This document shows, piece by piece, positions 7,383 to 15,541 of a stretch of DNA of 64,000 nucleotides. Within the stretch, counting starts at the first letter, position 1. Each line of letters opens with the position of its first letter. The position numbers were made by a program, and so were the translations under genes. Under the pieces are notes generated by a model. That model saw nothing but the letters and a program-made list of their open reading frames with translations. It searched no databases and was not told the origin of the DNA. This DNA is from an uncultured Pseudomonas sp. (GTDB lineage: Bacteria > Pseudomonadota > Gammaproteobacteria > Pseudomonadales > Pseudomonadaceae): positions 4,162,838 to 4,226,837 of the forward strand of contig NZ_OX044366.1 of the NCBI RefSeq assembly GCF_943846705.1. The letters run 5' to 3'.

Positions 7383-9719
7383 TCAAGGCGCCACGCTCGA
7401 AGCACCGTGCATGTGCTGCACCATCCAGGCTTCAAAGGCTTGCGCCGCCAATGGCCGGCTGATCAGATACCCCTGAGCGGTGTCGCAATTCCAGCGCGCC
7501 AGCAGCTGCAGGCTGCGCTCAAACTCGACCCCCTCGGCAACCACCTTGAGGCCCAGGCTATGGCTCATCTCAATGGTTGAGCGCACGATCACCGAGTCTT
7601 CGCTGCCATCGTCCAGGTCACGGATAAACGATTGGTCGATCTTCAGTTCCTGCACCGGCATACGCTTGAGCTGAGCCAGGGACGAGTACCCCGTGCCGAA
7701 GTCATCCACCGACAGGCTAATGCCGCACTCACGCAGGCCATGCAACACCTGCAGAGCCAGCTCGGGATTAAGCATCACCCCGCTTTCGGTAATTTCAAAA
7801 ACAAGCTGCTCGGCCGGCACCTGATACTCGGCCAAGAGTGCCCTGACCCGCTCCGGCAACTGCGGGTCGATCAGGTCTTCGGTGGAAATATTCAACGACA
7901 CCTGCACGCGCAGACCGCGCCCGGCCCACTCCCGCAACTGGCGCATGACGTCCTCGATCACCCAGGCGGTCAACAGCTTGATGCTGCCGGTGCGTTCGGC
8001 CAGCGGGATAAACTCACCTGGCGAAACCATGCCCAACTCAGGATGTTGCCAACGCAGCAAGGCTTCGGCCTGGCCTACCTGACTGTCGGCAATGTTCAGC
8101 TTTGGCTGATAGTGCAACTGCAACTCGGCCTTATCCGGGGCATGGCGCAGGTCGCGAATCAGACGAATCTGCCGCTGCTGGGCATCATCGCGGCCGCGCT
8201 GGTAAACCTGCAGATGGCTGGCCATGCTCGCAGCATCCTGCATCGCAATGGTCGCCCGGCGCAGCAGCTCTTCAGGGGCATTGCCATCCGCCGGGTAGCA
8301 CGCAATGCCGATGCGACACGCCATGGCGAATTCATGGTTGGCTACGCGCAAAGGCGTGATCAGCAGCTGCTGAACCCTGTCAGCAATGCCCACTGCACTG
8401 TCGCTGTCGGTATTTTCCAGGAGCATGAGAAATTCATCGCCAATAATCCGCGCCACACTGTCACCTGGGCGCAGCGTCCCCTGCAGGCGCTGGCTCAGCT
8501 GCTGCAGCGCCACGTCACCACCTTGCGGCCCGACGCTTTGATTGACTGCACGAAAATCCGCCACCCCCAGGTACAACAATGCCGTAGGACGCTGCGCCAT
8601 AATCGCGCTGCCTAAACGCTCCAGCGCCAGGGCGCGATTGGGCAAGCCGGTTAGCGGATCGTGCAGGGCGTTGTGCGCCAGTTGCCGCTCACGCTCGGCA
8701 ATACCTTGCTGCATGGCCTTAAAGGCCGTGGCCAAACGCCCCAACTCATCGCTGCGTTGCAGATCCAGGCTGACCTGGTAATCGCCCTGACGCACCCGTT
8801 CGGCAAGCGCCGCCAGTTGCTGCACCGGTTGCGACACGGAGCGCGCCAACAGCAATGCACCGCCCAGGGAAGCGGCCAATGCCACCAGCGCAATCAGCAG
8901 AATATCCTGATCAAGCGGGGCAAACGCTTGCTGCGCCTGACTCAAGGATTTATGCAACAGCGCGCGCACCGCAAAGCCGTCACCACTGGCCAGCAGCAGG
9001 GTTTGATTAAGGTAGGACTCAGTGCCGATCAGGCTGACGGCCTCATTCGCCGGCTCGGCCATATCGTCTTGCAACTGCTCAAGCTGTGGCGGCTGCAGGG
9101 TGCTGATCCAGATATCGGCCGCACCGTCCTGGGTCGCCAGCAGGGTCAAGTCCAGGTGCGTCAATTCACGCAATTCGGCGGCGAATGCATCATCCACCTG
9201 AAAACCCATCATCACGCGGGCAATCGGCAGCGGCGCGGTGACCGTGGCCTGTACCAACAGGTAGATTTTATCGGCAATCGGCATGAGGAAAATCTGGACA
9301 CCCTCGCGCTGGCGCTGCATCACCTGAGCACTAAGGCGTTGCGCCGTCTCGCCACTGATCTGACGGTCGCTGCTGATCTCCAGGCTGCCGTCCAGGCTCA
9401 GCATCATCACGGCGCTGGCATTGATCCGCGCCCCATGATTGGTCAGCGCCGAGCGAATGGTTTCGGTATCACCACTGGCCACGGCATCCTTAAAACCAAA
9501 ATCAGCGGCCAGCACCTGCACCGCATCGTGCAACTGCCGGCCACGCACTTCGAGCAGCTGTTGAAACACCAGGCTGCCGACATCCAGTTGCTCGCGCGCC
9601 TGGCTGCGCACGGCCGTATTGGTGGCCGCTTGCACGGCTACATAGAGCGCGCCGACCACCACCAACAGCAGCAGGACCAGTACCCCAGCAATCCGAGCCT
9701 GGAAACTATTGCGCAGCAT
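7383..9719 (-). CDS. Membrane sensor GGDEF/EAL protein (c-di-GMP metabolism)
   Basis: A 778-residue inner-membrane protein: membrane helix at ~10-30, periplasmic sensor region 31-272, second helix ~273-294, HAMP ~295-345, GGDEF ~350-510 and EAL ~522-765. The GGDEF signature is altered to IGDEF (residues 426-430), so cyclase activity is doubtful. The EAL triad (552-554, in QAEALLRW) and later motifs such as DDFGTGYSS look intact, so the protein is more likely a c-di-GMP phosphodiesterase with a regulatory GGDEF domain. The ATG at 9719 overlaps the upstream cupredoxin gene by 14 bp, indicating translational coupling; the frame is open to 9905 but the extension belongs to the upstream gene's region. 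Confidence 0.88.
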   Translation of the reverse strand: MLRNSFQARIAGVLVLLLLVVVGALYVAVQAATNTAVRSQAREQLDVGSLVFQQLLEVRGRQLHDAVQVLAADFGFKDAVASGDTETIRSALTNHGARINASAVMMLSLDGSLEISSDRQISGETAQRLSAQVMQRQREGVQIFLMPIADKIYLLVQATVTAPLPIARVMMGFQVDDAFAAELRELTHLDLTLLATQDGAADIWISTLQPPQLEQLQDDMAEPANEAVSLIGTESYLNQTLLLASGDGFAVRALLHKSLSQAQQAFAPLDQDILLIALVALAASLGGALLLARSVSQPVQQLAALAERVRQGDYQVSLDLQRSDELGRLATAFKAMQQGIAERERQLAHNALHDPLTGLPNRALALERLGSAIMAQRPTALLYLGVADFRAVNQSVGPQGGDVALQQLSQRLQGTLRPGDSVARIIGDEFLMLLENTDSDSAVGIADRVQQLLITPLRVANHEFAMACRIGIACYPADGNAPEELLRRATIAMQDAASMASHLQVYQRGRDDAQQRQIRLIRDLRHAPDKAELQLHYQPKLNIADSQVGQAEALLRWQHPELGMVSPGEFIPLAERTGSIKLLTAWVIEDVMRQLREWAGRGLRVQVSLNISTEDLIDPQLPERVRALLAEYQVPAEQLVFEITESGVMLNPELALQVLHGLRECGISLSVDDFGTGYSSLAQLKRMPVQELKIDQSFIRDLDDGSEDSVIVRSTIEMSHSLGLKVVAEGVEFERSLQLLARWNCDTAQGYLISRPLAAQAFEAWMVQHMHGASSVAP

Positions 9720-10392
9720 CGCGAGCCTTCTTAAACGCATCGCCAAAAGCGCTGATCGGTGCACTCGGCCTAGCCTGAATGACTGGGGCCTGCATCGCCA
9801 GGGTAAAACGTTGCTGATTACCGCCCTCAGCCAACTGCAGTTCGCCCAAAGCCTGCGGCAGCATGTCCGGTGCTTGTGGATGCCAGAGGCTGGCCGTGTA
9901 AGCACCCGCCGGCAGTTGCTCCAGGTTCAACCGCCCGCGCTCATCACTAACCGCAAACCAGGGGTCGTCAGTGACATAGACATAGCCCAGCATCCAGTCA
10001 TGGATATTGCAGCCAAGCACCACCACGCCGGGTGTATCGAAGATCACGGGTTCACTTGGCGTGCCCTGGTACAGACGCAGCTCAAAACGCTTGGCCGGGG
10101 AGAAGGAATAGACGTGGTGGCGAATGTTGTCGCTGTTGGGAAACGCCACCGACGTACCGCTACGCACCGCCAGTACATTCGGTGCGAACTGTTGTGAACG
10201 TTGATCCATGATGGCTGTAGCCGGCACCGTCGGCGCACTCACGGTACTCCGTAAGCTGAGCACGGCATTGGCCAGGGGCTGCCCTTGGCTATCGCGCAAC
10301 TCGGCTTGCAAGCTGGCGGCATGCAGCGGTGCGCTCAACAGCAACATGCTCAGCAGTGAGCGCGCGAACGATATATGCAGGTATTGGCTCAT
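9706..10392 (-). CDS. Periplasmic cupredoxin-like protein ('methylamine utilization protein' family)
   Basis: A 228-residue exported protein with a signal peptide ending in APLHAAS. A blue-copper fold is suggested by FPNSDNIRHHVYSFS (first His ligand, residues ~87-101) and VVVLGCNIHDWMLGY (Cys, His, Met ligands, ~124-138), the expected order for a type 1 copper site. A C-terminal carbohydrate-binding-like region (AGAYTASLWHPQ) follows. Databases often name such proteins methylamine utilization proteins, but no methylamine genes are nearby and the name should not be read as function. It is the first gene of the operon with the GGDEF/EAL, DUF3034 and truncated-haemoglobin genes. Confidence 0.8.
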   Translation of the reverse strand: MSQYLHISFARSLLSMLLLSAPLHAASLQAELRDSQGQPLANAVLSLRSTVSAPTVPATAIMDQRSQQFAPNVLAVRSGTSVAFPNSDNIRHHVYSFSPAKRFELRLYQGTPSEPVIFDTPGVVVLGCNIHDWMLGYVYVTDDPWFAVSDERGRLNLEQLPAGAYTASLWHPQAPDMLPQALGELQLAEGGNQQRFTLAMQAPVIQARPSAPISAFGDAFKKARDAAQ

Positions 10393-10514
10393 CCAAACTA
10401 CTCGAGGGGCTCACTTGATTATGAACAGCATCCTGCCTGGCACAGTGATGCCTCTGTGAGCCACAGCTTAGCCGGCCATGTGGGTAAGTTCACGCAGTGA
10501 TTGGCCGCTGGCGC

Positions 10515-11267
10515 CTATTCGGCGCTGCGCAAACGCTTGGGGGTCAGGCCAAGGTAACGGCGCATGGCCGTGGTGAGGGCGCTCTGGCTGGAGAACCCGC
10601 ACTCTTCAGCGATGCGGATCAGCGGCAGCCCGCTCTCGCGCAATAGCCGCACTGCACGATCAAGACGGGTTTTTAGCAAGTATTGGTGCGGTGTCATGCC
10701 GACACAGTCCTTGAACTGCGCATGAAAATGACTGGGGCTCAGGCAGGCCACCTGAGCCAGCTCCGCCACACTGATACGCCGCGCCAGATGCTCGACGATA
10801 TAACTGTCGAGGCGCTCCACATTCAAGGCACCAGCAGCCCGTGCAGGCGGCTCGCCAAACAGCCGCAGGTGCAAAGCCCGCAGCAGGACGCCACCGAGCG
10901 CTCGCGCCAGCAGCGGATCAGCACCGTAGCGCTCAAGTTCAGCACCGGCGTAACTCAGCAGATGCTGAAAATCGGCATCCAATTGAGGGTAACGCGGCGT
11001 TTCGAACAGGCCCGTCAGCAGCTGCCGGTCTTCGCTAGAGATGCCCTGCTCATCCAGATCGACAATCAGCATGCGGTTGTCGCCCATACCGGCAAACTGG
11101 TGGTCGGCATCGCCTGGCACCAGGCAGGCGCGCATCCGGCACACCTCACCACCACGGCCATTGACCTCAAATTCAGCGCGCCCAGCCAGCGACAGCACCA
11201 ACTGGTGGTGATCATGAGTGTGTTCGTGGGCCTGGTCATCAAGACGTATCAAGCGCGCGTTGAGCAT
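10515..11267 (-). CDS. AraC family transcriptional regulator
   Basis: A 250-residue regulator. The N-terminal part (~1-140) is a cupin-like sensing domain with a His-rich start (HEHTHDHHQ). The C-terminal ~100 residues form the AraC double helix-turn-helix, with ISVAELAQVACLSPSHFHAQ as first helix pair and LIRIAEECGFSSQSAL as the second. The effector is unknown; His-rich cupins of this type can bind metal. No good Shine-Dalgarno precedes the ATG at 11267. It sits upstream of and on the same strand as the cupredoxin operon (122-bp gap), making that operon a possible but unproven target. Confidence 0.88.
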   Translation of the reverse strand: MLNARLIRLDDQAHEHTHDHHQLVLSLAGRAEFEVNGRGGEVCRMRACLVPGDADHQFAGMGDNRMLIVDLDEQGISSEDRQLLTGLFETPRYPQLDADFQHLLSYAGAELERYGADPLLARALGGVLLRALHLRLFGEPPARAAGALNVERLDSYIVEHLARRISVAELAQVACLSPSHFHAQFKDCVGMTPHQYLLKTRLDRAVRLLRESGLPLIRIAEECGFSSQSALTTAMRRYLGLTPKRLRSAE

Positions 11268-11493
11268 TAAAAGTGCAACCCGGAATTACAGAGGTGCAAC
11301 TCTAACCGTTTGATCAGTAAAACTGCAGCCTGCACGACAAATGGGCGACCCGATTAGACCCGCCCAAATATGGAGCACAGATTCAACTCCCCATGCATGA
11401 CTAACGCCTGATTGCGGGCCTTGCGGTGCCTGGCAAGGGATTTGCTCAACTCACCTGCCCCCGGCATACCGTACGGGTTCAGGAAACCAATTT

Positions 11494-12210
11494 ATGGCCC
11501 TCAGCATTGCTCTCGCCCTGGCATTGGCGCTGTTAGTCACTGGCCACTGCCTCAGTCAGCTCGCGGCAAAGCGCCATCAGCAACACCTCAACGCGCTACA
11601 AGGTGCGCTGTTACAACGTGCTATCGAGCTGCTACAGACACTGCAAAAACACCGCGGCCTGGGTGCTCAGCAAGATCTACTGAGCACCAGCCAACGCAAT
11701 ACCTTGGCCCGTCAACTCGACCAGCTCTGGCTGAACTGGCCCGGCCCCAGCCTGGGGCTCGCGCCACTGCAACAAGATTGGCCACAGCTGCGCCGCAACC
11801 CGGCGGATTTCGCCGCGCACTGCCTGGTTATCGACGGTTTGCTGGAGGTCATCGAAACCCTCGAAACACGCCTCTGCCAGGCTGACAGTCTGCACGTGCC
11901 AGGCATCGCAAAAGCCTGTCATGGCCTAGAGCGCCTCGCTCGCCTGCGCGGCCTGAGTGTGCGTGCGGCCAATTACAGGCAATGCCCGCAACGCCTGAAA
12001 CAGCAGATTCTGCAGCTCTGCCTTGAACTGGAAAAACCCGCCATCGACCCGCCGCTGCAACAGGTACTCCAGCGCCTAACGCATGAGCTGACTAATAGCG
12101 ACCCAGTGCGCCTGGCACCCCACGAATGTTTTGCCCTGCTCACGCCCCTAATCGACGAATGCACCGAGCGCCTGCGCCTCCCTCTAGCGGAGCCAAGTAC
12201 TGGGGGCTGA
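11494..12210 (+). CDS. Membrane-anchored NIT-like protein of unknown function
   Basis: A 238-residue protein with one N-terminal membrane helix (~2-20), the rest helical and rich in Leu, Gln and Arg. The phrase ELLQTLQKHRGLGAQQDLL resembles the start of nitrate/nitrite-sensing (NIT) domains, where a conserved (Q/E)K-RG motif lies in the first helix. No signalling output domain (HAMP, kinase, GGDEF) follows, so if the resemblance is real this is a stand-alone sensor-like protein. The start has AGGAAA upstream. It is divergent from the AraC gene and followed by the I42-like inhibitor gene. Confidence 0.6.
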   Translation: MALSIALALALALLVTGHCLSQLAAKRHQQHLNALQGALLQRAIELLQTLQKHRGLGAQQDLLSTSQRNTLARQLDQLWLNWPGPSLGLAPLQQDWPQLRRNPADFAAHCLVIDGLLEVIETLETRLCQADSLHVPGIAKACHGLERLARLRGLSVRAANYRQCPQRLKQQILQLCLELEKPAIDPPLQQVLQRLTHELTNSDPVRLAPHECFALLTPLIDECTERLRLPLAEPSTGG

Positions 12211-12269
12211 TTTCCGCAGGCGGCCGTAACGGCTATGCTGGCCGCCTCGACTTTCGCCAGGAGCTCACC

Positions 12270-12665
12270 ATGTTTGTTCCCCGCCTGACACTCGCGCTCG
12301 GCCTTGCACTGCTCACCGCCTGCGCGCAAACACCCAGCAGCGTAACCCTGGAGCAGAAGCAGCAGAGCAAATGTCCACTGTCGCTACAGGTAGGCCAGCA
12401 ATTTATTCTGCGTTTGCCGAGCAACCCCACCACTGGCTTTCGCTGGCTGCTGCGCGACTCCGCGCCACAGGTACTGCAAAGCCTCGGCCCAGAGGTCTAC
12501 AGCAACCCTGAAGACGCCGGATTGGTCGGCAGCGCTGGCATTTCCACCTGGCGCTTCCGTGTAGCCACGGCGGGTGAAGGCCAGCTGGCCCTGACCTATG
12601 AACGCCCCTGGGAGGTTGGCGTGGTGCCCGCGCAACGTTTTGACTGCAGGATAAACGCCCGCTAG
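12270..12665 (+). CDS. Chagasin-like (MEROPS I42) protease-inhibitor lipoprotein
   Basis: A 131-residue lipoprotein with lipobox LTAC (Cys 17). The mature part has the three inhibitor loops of the I42/chagasin family: NPTTGFRW, GSAGISTWRF, and YERPWE. Chagasins inhibit papain-like cysteine proteases; bacterial lipoprotein members are thought to protect the envelope, but the target here is unknown. The ATG at 12270 is chosen for its CAGGAG Shine-Dalgarno and proper signal peptide; the frame is open upstream to 12126 but overlaps the preceding gene. The two Cys of the mature part (KCPLS and FDCRI) could form a disulfide. Confidence 0.82.
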   Translation: MFVPRLTLALGLALLTACAQTPSSVTLEQKQQSKCPLSLQVGQQFILRLPSNPTTGFRWLLRDSAPQVLQSLGPEVYSNPEDAGLVGSAGISTWRFRVATAGEGQLALTYERPWEVGVVPAQRFDCRINAR

Positions 12666-12999
12666 TACTGGCGCGAAAGATTGCCGTGGCAGCCGCAGTC
12701 GATAACCAGCACAACGCGCCTGACCGCCGCTGGTGCCCTTGGCCGTGCTATCCGACAGATAGAGTCGGCCTCAAGCGCTTTGGCGTGCACTTCAATGCTG
12801 CGCCTGTAGCCACCATGCTCAGTTACTGGGTGGGCCAGTGGGCTATTGCAGCGTCGGCATTCAAGCGCATCAACAAGACTCCCGTTACCGCCACACATAA
12901 CCTGCCGCGTTGATTTCCGACCAAAAGATGTAATCAACGTTTGGCTATGGCCAACTCTTGGCTAAAATGCCCGGCTTTATCGACCAGTGCGCAGCCAAC
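12666..12999. other. 334-bp gap before cmoA with an inverted repeat
   Basis: No recognisable gene. A short open frame on the plus strand (12686-12913) has no family features. Near its right end is a perfect 8-bp inverted repeat, CGTTGATT at 12908-12915 and AATCAACG at 12932-12939, separated by 16 bp. It has no T-tract, so it is more like an operator or mRNA hairpin than a terminator. Confidence 0.5.
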
Positions 13000-13743
13000 G
13001 TGAGCAAACAACCCGATCGCCTCTTCGCCCAGCCCCTGGCTCAGGTGCCCGACTTCGCCTTCAACGAGGATGTGGTGCGGGTGTTTCCCGACATGATCAA
13101 ACGCTCGGTGCCGGGTTATCCGACTATTGTCGAGAACATCGGCGTACTGGCTGGCCAATTCGCCCAGCCCCACAGCGTGCTGTATGACCTCGGCAGCTCG
13201 CTGGGCGCTGTCACCCAAGCGCTGCGCCGGCATGTGCAAATCGCCGACTGCCGGGTGATTGCCGTGGACAATTCCAGCGCCATGGTCGAGCGCTGCCGCG
13301 AATACCTGCACGCGCAAGACTCGATGTTTCAGGAGTTATTGCCGGTCGAGGTGATCGAAGCCGATATTCTCAGCCTCGACTTCCAGCCCACTTCACTGGT
13401 CGCGCTGAACTTCACCCTGCAATTTATCCAGCCCGAACAGCGCCTCGCCTTGCTCACACGGATCCGTCAGGCCCTACTGCCCGGCGGCGCGCTGATCCTC
13501 TCGGAAAAATTGCAGTTCGAAGACGCCGCGCAGCACACCCTGCTCAGCAACCTGCATGTCGCCTTCAAGCGCGCCAACGGCTACAGCGAGTTGGAAATCG
13601 CCCAGAAGCGCAGCGCCATCGAAAAAGTCATGCTCCCCGACAGCCTCGAGCAACATCGTGAGCGCCTGCTCGCCGCCGGCTTTAGCCAGGTGGTGCCGTG
13701 GTTCCAGTGCCTTAACTTTGCCTCGATGATTGCCCTGCCATGA
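13000..13743 (+). CDS. cmoA: Carboxy-S-adenosylmethionine synthase CmoA
   Basis: CmoA converts SAM and prephenate to carboxy-SAM, the donor used by CmoB to make 5-oxyacetyl-uridine at tRNA wobble position 34. The Rossmann motif LYDLGSSLGAVTQAL and the conserved PGYPTIVENIGVL are present. GTG at 13000 gives the typical 247 residues (VSKQPDRLF start). An in-frame ATG at 12967 and a TTG at 12958 would add 11 and 14 residues and cannot be excluded. The stop overlaps the cmoB start (ATGA), so the two are translationally coupled. Confidence 0.93.
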   Translation: MSKQPDRLFAQPLAQVPDFAFNEDVVRVFPDMIKRSVPGYPTIVENIGVLAGQFAQPHSVLYDLGSSLGAVTQALRRHVQIADCRVIAVDNSSAMVERCREYLHAQDSMFQELLPVEVIEADILSLDFQPTSLVALNFTLQFIQPEQRLALLTRIRQALLPGGALILSEKLQFEDAAQHTLLSNLHVAFKRANGYSELEIAQKRSAIEKVMLPDSLEQHRERLLAAGFSQVVPWFQCLNFASMIALP

Positions 13744-14708
13744 TCAGCCGCCTCGACCTCGACGCTCTACAAGCGGCTCTTGCCGGCACGCCACTGCAAG
13801 ACTGGTCCGCGGGCTTGCCTGGGCAGATCGATGCGAAACTGGCCATCGGTCATGGCGACCTGGCGCGCTGGTACGGCGCGGTCCAGGCGCTGCCCGAGCT
13901 GAACGTCGAACAGCTGGAGTTACTGCACAATTTCAGTTTCAACGGCCGCTGCGATGAACCGACGCGCGCTGCGCTGAAAAGCGCCCTGCAGGGCCTGATT
14001 CCCTGGCGCAAGGGGCCGTTTCATCTATTTGACGTGCACGTCGACACCGAATGGCGCTCAGACTGGAAATGGCAGCGGGTTGCCCCCTATCTGGAGCTGA
14101 AGGGCAAACGCGTACTGGATGTCGGCTGCGGCAACGGTTATTACATGTGGCGCATGCTCGGCGCCGGCGCGGACAGCGTGGTGGGCATCGACCCCAACTG
14201 GCTGTTCCTTTGCCAGTTCCTGGCCATGAAGAACTACCTGCCCGACCTGCCCGCCTGGCACCTACCGCTGGCCTTCGAAGAGCTGCCCGGCAAGCTGCAA
14301 GGCTTCGACACGGTGTTCTCCATGGGCGTGCTGTATCACCGCCGCTCACCTATCGATCATTTGCTCGACCTCAAGGATTGCCTGATCAAGAATGGTGAGC
14401 TGGTGCTGGAAACCTTGGTGGTGGAAGGCGATGCGCAGCAGGTACTGGTGCCCGAGGATCGCTACGCGCAGATGCGCAACGTCTGGTTCTTGCCGTCGGT
14501 GCCGGCACTGGAGTTGTGGCTGCGCCGTGCCGGCTTTGTCGATGTGCGCTGCGTGGATGTCAGCACCACCAGCGTCGACGAACAGCGCTCAACCGAGTGG
14601 ATGCGCTTCCAGTCGCTGCCCGAGTTCCTTGATCCGGCCGACCACAGTCGCACGGTCGAAGGTTTGCCGGCGCCGTGCCGCGCGGTACTGATCGCGCGTA
14701 AGCCGTAG
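13740..14708 (+). CDS. cmoB: tRNA U34 carboxymethyltransferase CmoB
   Basis: CmoB transfers the carboxymethyl group from carboxy-SAM to 5-hydroxyuridine-34 of tRNA, completing cmo5U. It is 322 residues long, as usual. The N-terminal domain contains WRKGPFHLFDVHVDTEWRSD (~90-109), and the SAM-binding core contains VLDVGCGNGYYMWRML (~126-141) and GIDPNWLF. The start overlaps the cmoA stop by 4 bp. The stop overlaps the first bases of an intergenic inverted repeat. Confidence 0.95.
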   Translation: MISRLDLDALQAALAGTPLQDWSAGLPGQIDAKLAIGHGDLARWYGAVQALPELNVEQLELLHNFSFNGRCDEPTRAALKSALQGLIPWRKGPFHLFDVHVDTEWRSDWKWQRVAPYLELKGKRVLDVGCGNGYYMWRMLGAGADSVVGIDPNWLFLCQFLAMKNYLPDLPAWHLPLAFEELPGKLQGFDTVFSMGVLYHRRSPIDHLLDLKDCLIKNGELVLETLVVEGDAQQVLVPEDRYAQMRNVWFLPSVPALELWLRRAGFVDVRCVDVSTTSVDEQRSTEWMRFQSLPEFLDPADHSRTVEGLPAPCRAVLIARKP

Positions 14709-14780
14709 GATGGGTTAGACGCGCAGCGGCGTAACCCATCACACGTAGAGATGGGTATCGCTGCGCTCAACCCATCCTAC
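14705..14780. repeat. Dispersed inverted repeat, copy 1 (GTAGGATGGGTT arms)
   Basis: Perfect 12-bp outer arms, GTAGGATGGGTT (14705-14716) and AACCCATCCTAC (14769-14780), with an inner TAACCCATC/GATGGGTA pair, so the element can fold into a cruciform or two hairpins. It sits between convergent cmoB and pdxJ. Related elements occur at 34491 and 42262. REP/REPIN-like extragenic palindromes are common in Pseudomonas; this one may also serve as a bidirectional transcript end. Confidence 0.85.
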
Positions 14781-14794
14781 AACTCGTTTCCTGA

Positions 14795-15541
14795 TCAGCC
14801 GCGAGCGGCCGCGGCGGTGATCAGCTGCTTCATCTCCACCACCGCCTGCTTAAGACCGACAAACAACGCGTGCGCCACCAACGCGTGGCCGATGTTCAGC
14901 TCATTGATCCCGGCGATCGCCGCCACTGGCTCGACATTGTGGTAATGCAGGCCATGGCCGGCATTGACGATCAAACCATGGGCTAAACCACAGGCTACAC
15001 CGTCGCGAATCCGCGCCAACTCACGCGCCGCCTCTTCAGGGCTGTGCGCATCAGCATAACGGCCAGTGTGCAGCTCAATAGCCGGCGCCCCGACGCGCCT
15101 GGACGCTTCAATCTGCTGCGGGTCCGGGTCGATAAACAGCGACACCTCACAACCGATCTTGCTCAGGCGCTCGACCGCCGCACGAATGCGCGCTTCCTGG
15201 CCCGCCACGTCCAGGCCTCCTTCAGTGGTCAGCTCTTGACGGGTTTCCGGCACCAGGCAGACGTGCTCGGGACGAATGCTTTCGGCAAACGCGAGCATCT
15301 CTTCGGTAACGCCCATTTCGAAGTTCATCCGCGTCTGCATAACCTCCTTGAGCAGCCGTACATCACGCTCCTGGATATGTCGACGGTCTTCGCGCAGGTG
15401 CACGGTAATGCCGTCAGCCCCGGCCTCTTCAGCGTCCAGCGCGGCCTTGACCGGGTCTGGGTAGCGGGTGCCACGGGCCTGACGCAAGGTCGCCACATGG
15501 TCGATGTTTACACCCAGCAGGATACGATTGGCATCAGTCAC
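14795..15541 (-). CDS. pdxJ: Pyridoxine 5'-phosphate synthase PdxJ
   Basis: PdxJ condenses 3-amino-2-oxopropyl phosphate with 1-deoxyxylulose 5-phosphate to pyridoxine 5'-phosphate, the last ring-forming step of vitamin B6 synthesis. The 248-residue product carries the signatures LGVNIDHVATLRQARGT, ADGITVHLREDRRHI and HTGRYADA. The start is GTG, with AAGGAG 7 bp upstream. It overlaps the recO 3' end by 8 bp, the usual recO-pdxJ arrangement in gammaproteobacteria. Confidence 0.97.
   Translation of the reverse strand: MTDANRILLGVNIDHVATLRQARGTRYPDPVKAALDAEEAGADGITVHLREDRRHIQERDVRLLKEVMQTRMNFEMGVTEEMLAFAESIRPEHVCLVPETRQELTTEGGLDVAGQEARIRAAVERLSKIGCEVSLFIDPDPQQIEASRRVGAPAIELHTGRYADAHSPEEAARELARIRDGVACGLAHGLIVNAGHGLHYHNVEPVAAIAGINELNIGHALVAHALFVGLKQAVVEMKQLITAAAARG

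Noticed and set aside
8661..9734. Plus-strand open frame of 357 residues opposite the GGDEF/EAL gene
   Set aside because: Gln/His-rich antisense shadow with no domain; the minus strand carries clear domains. The same applies to 7632-8615.
9706..10392. Methylamine dehydrogenase accessory gene
   Set aside because: The family name alone suggests it; no mau genes are nearby and the operon context is different.
12686..12913. 75-residue open frame between the I42 inhibitor gene and cmoA
   Set aside because: No recognisable features, poor ribosome site, and composition unlike neighbouring genes.
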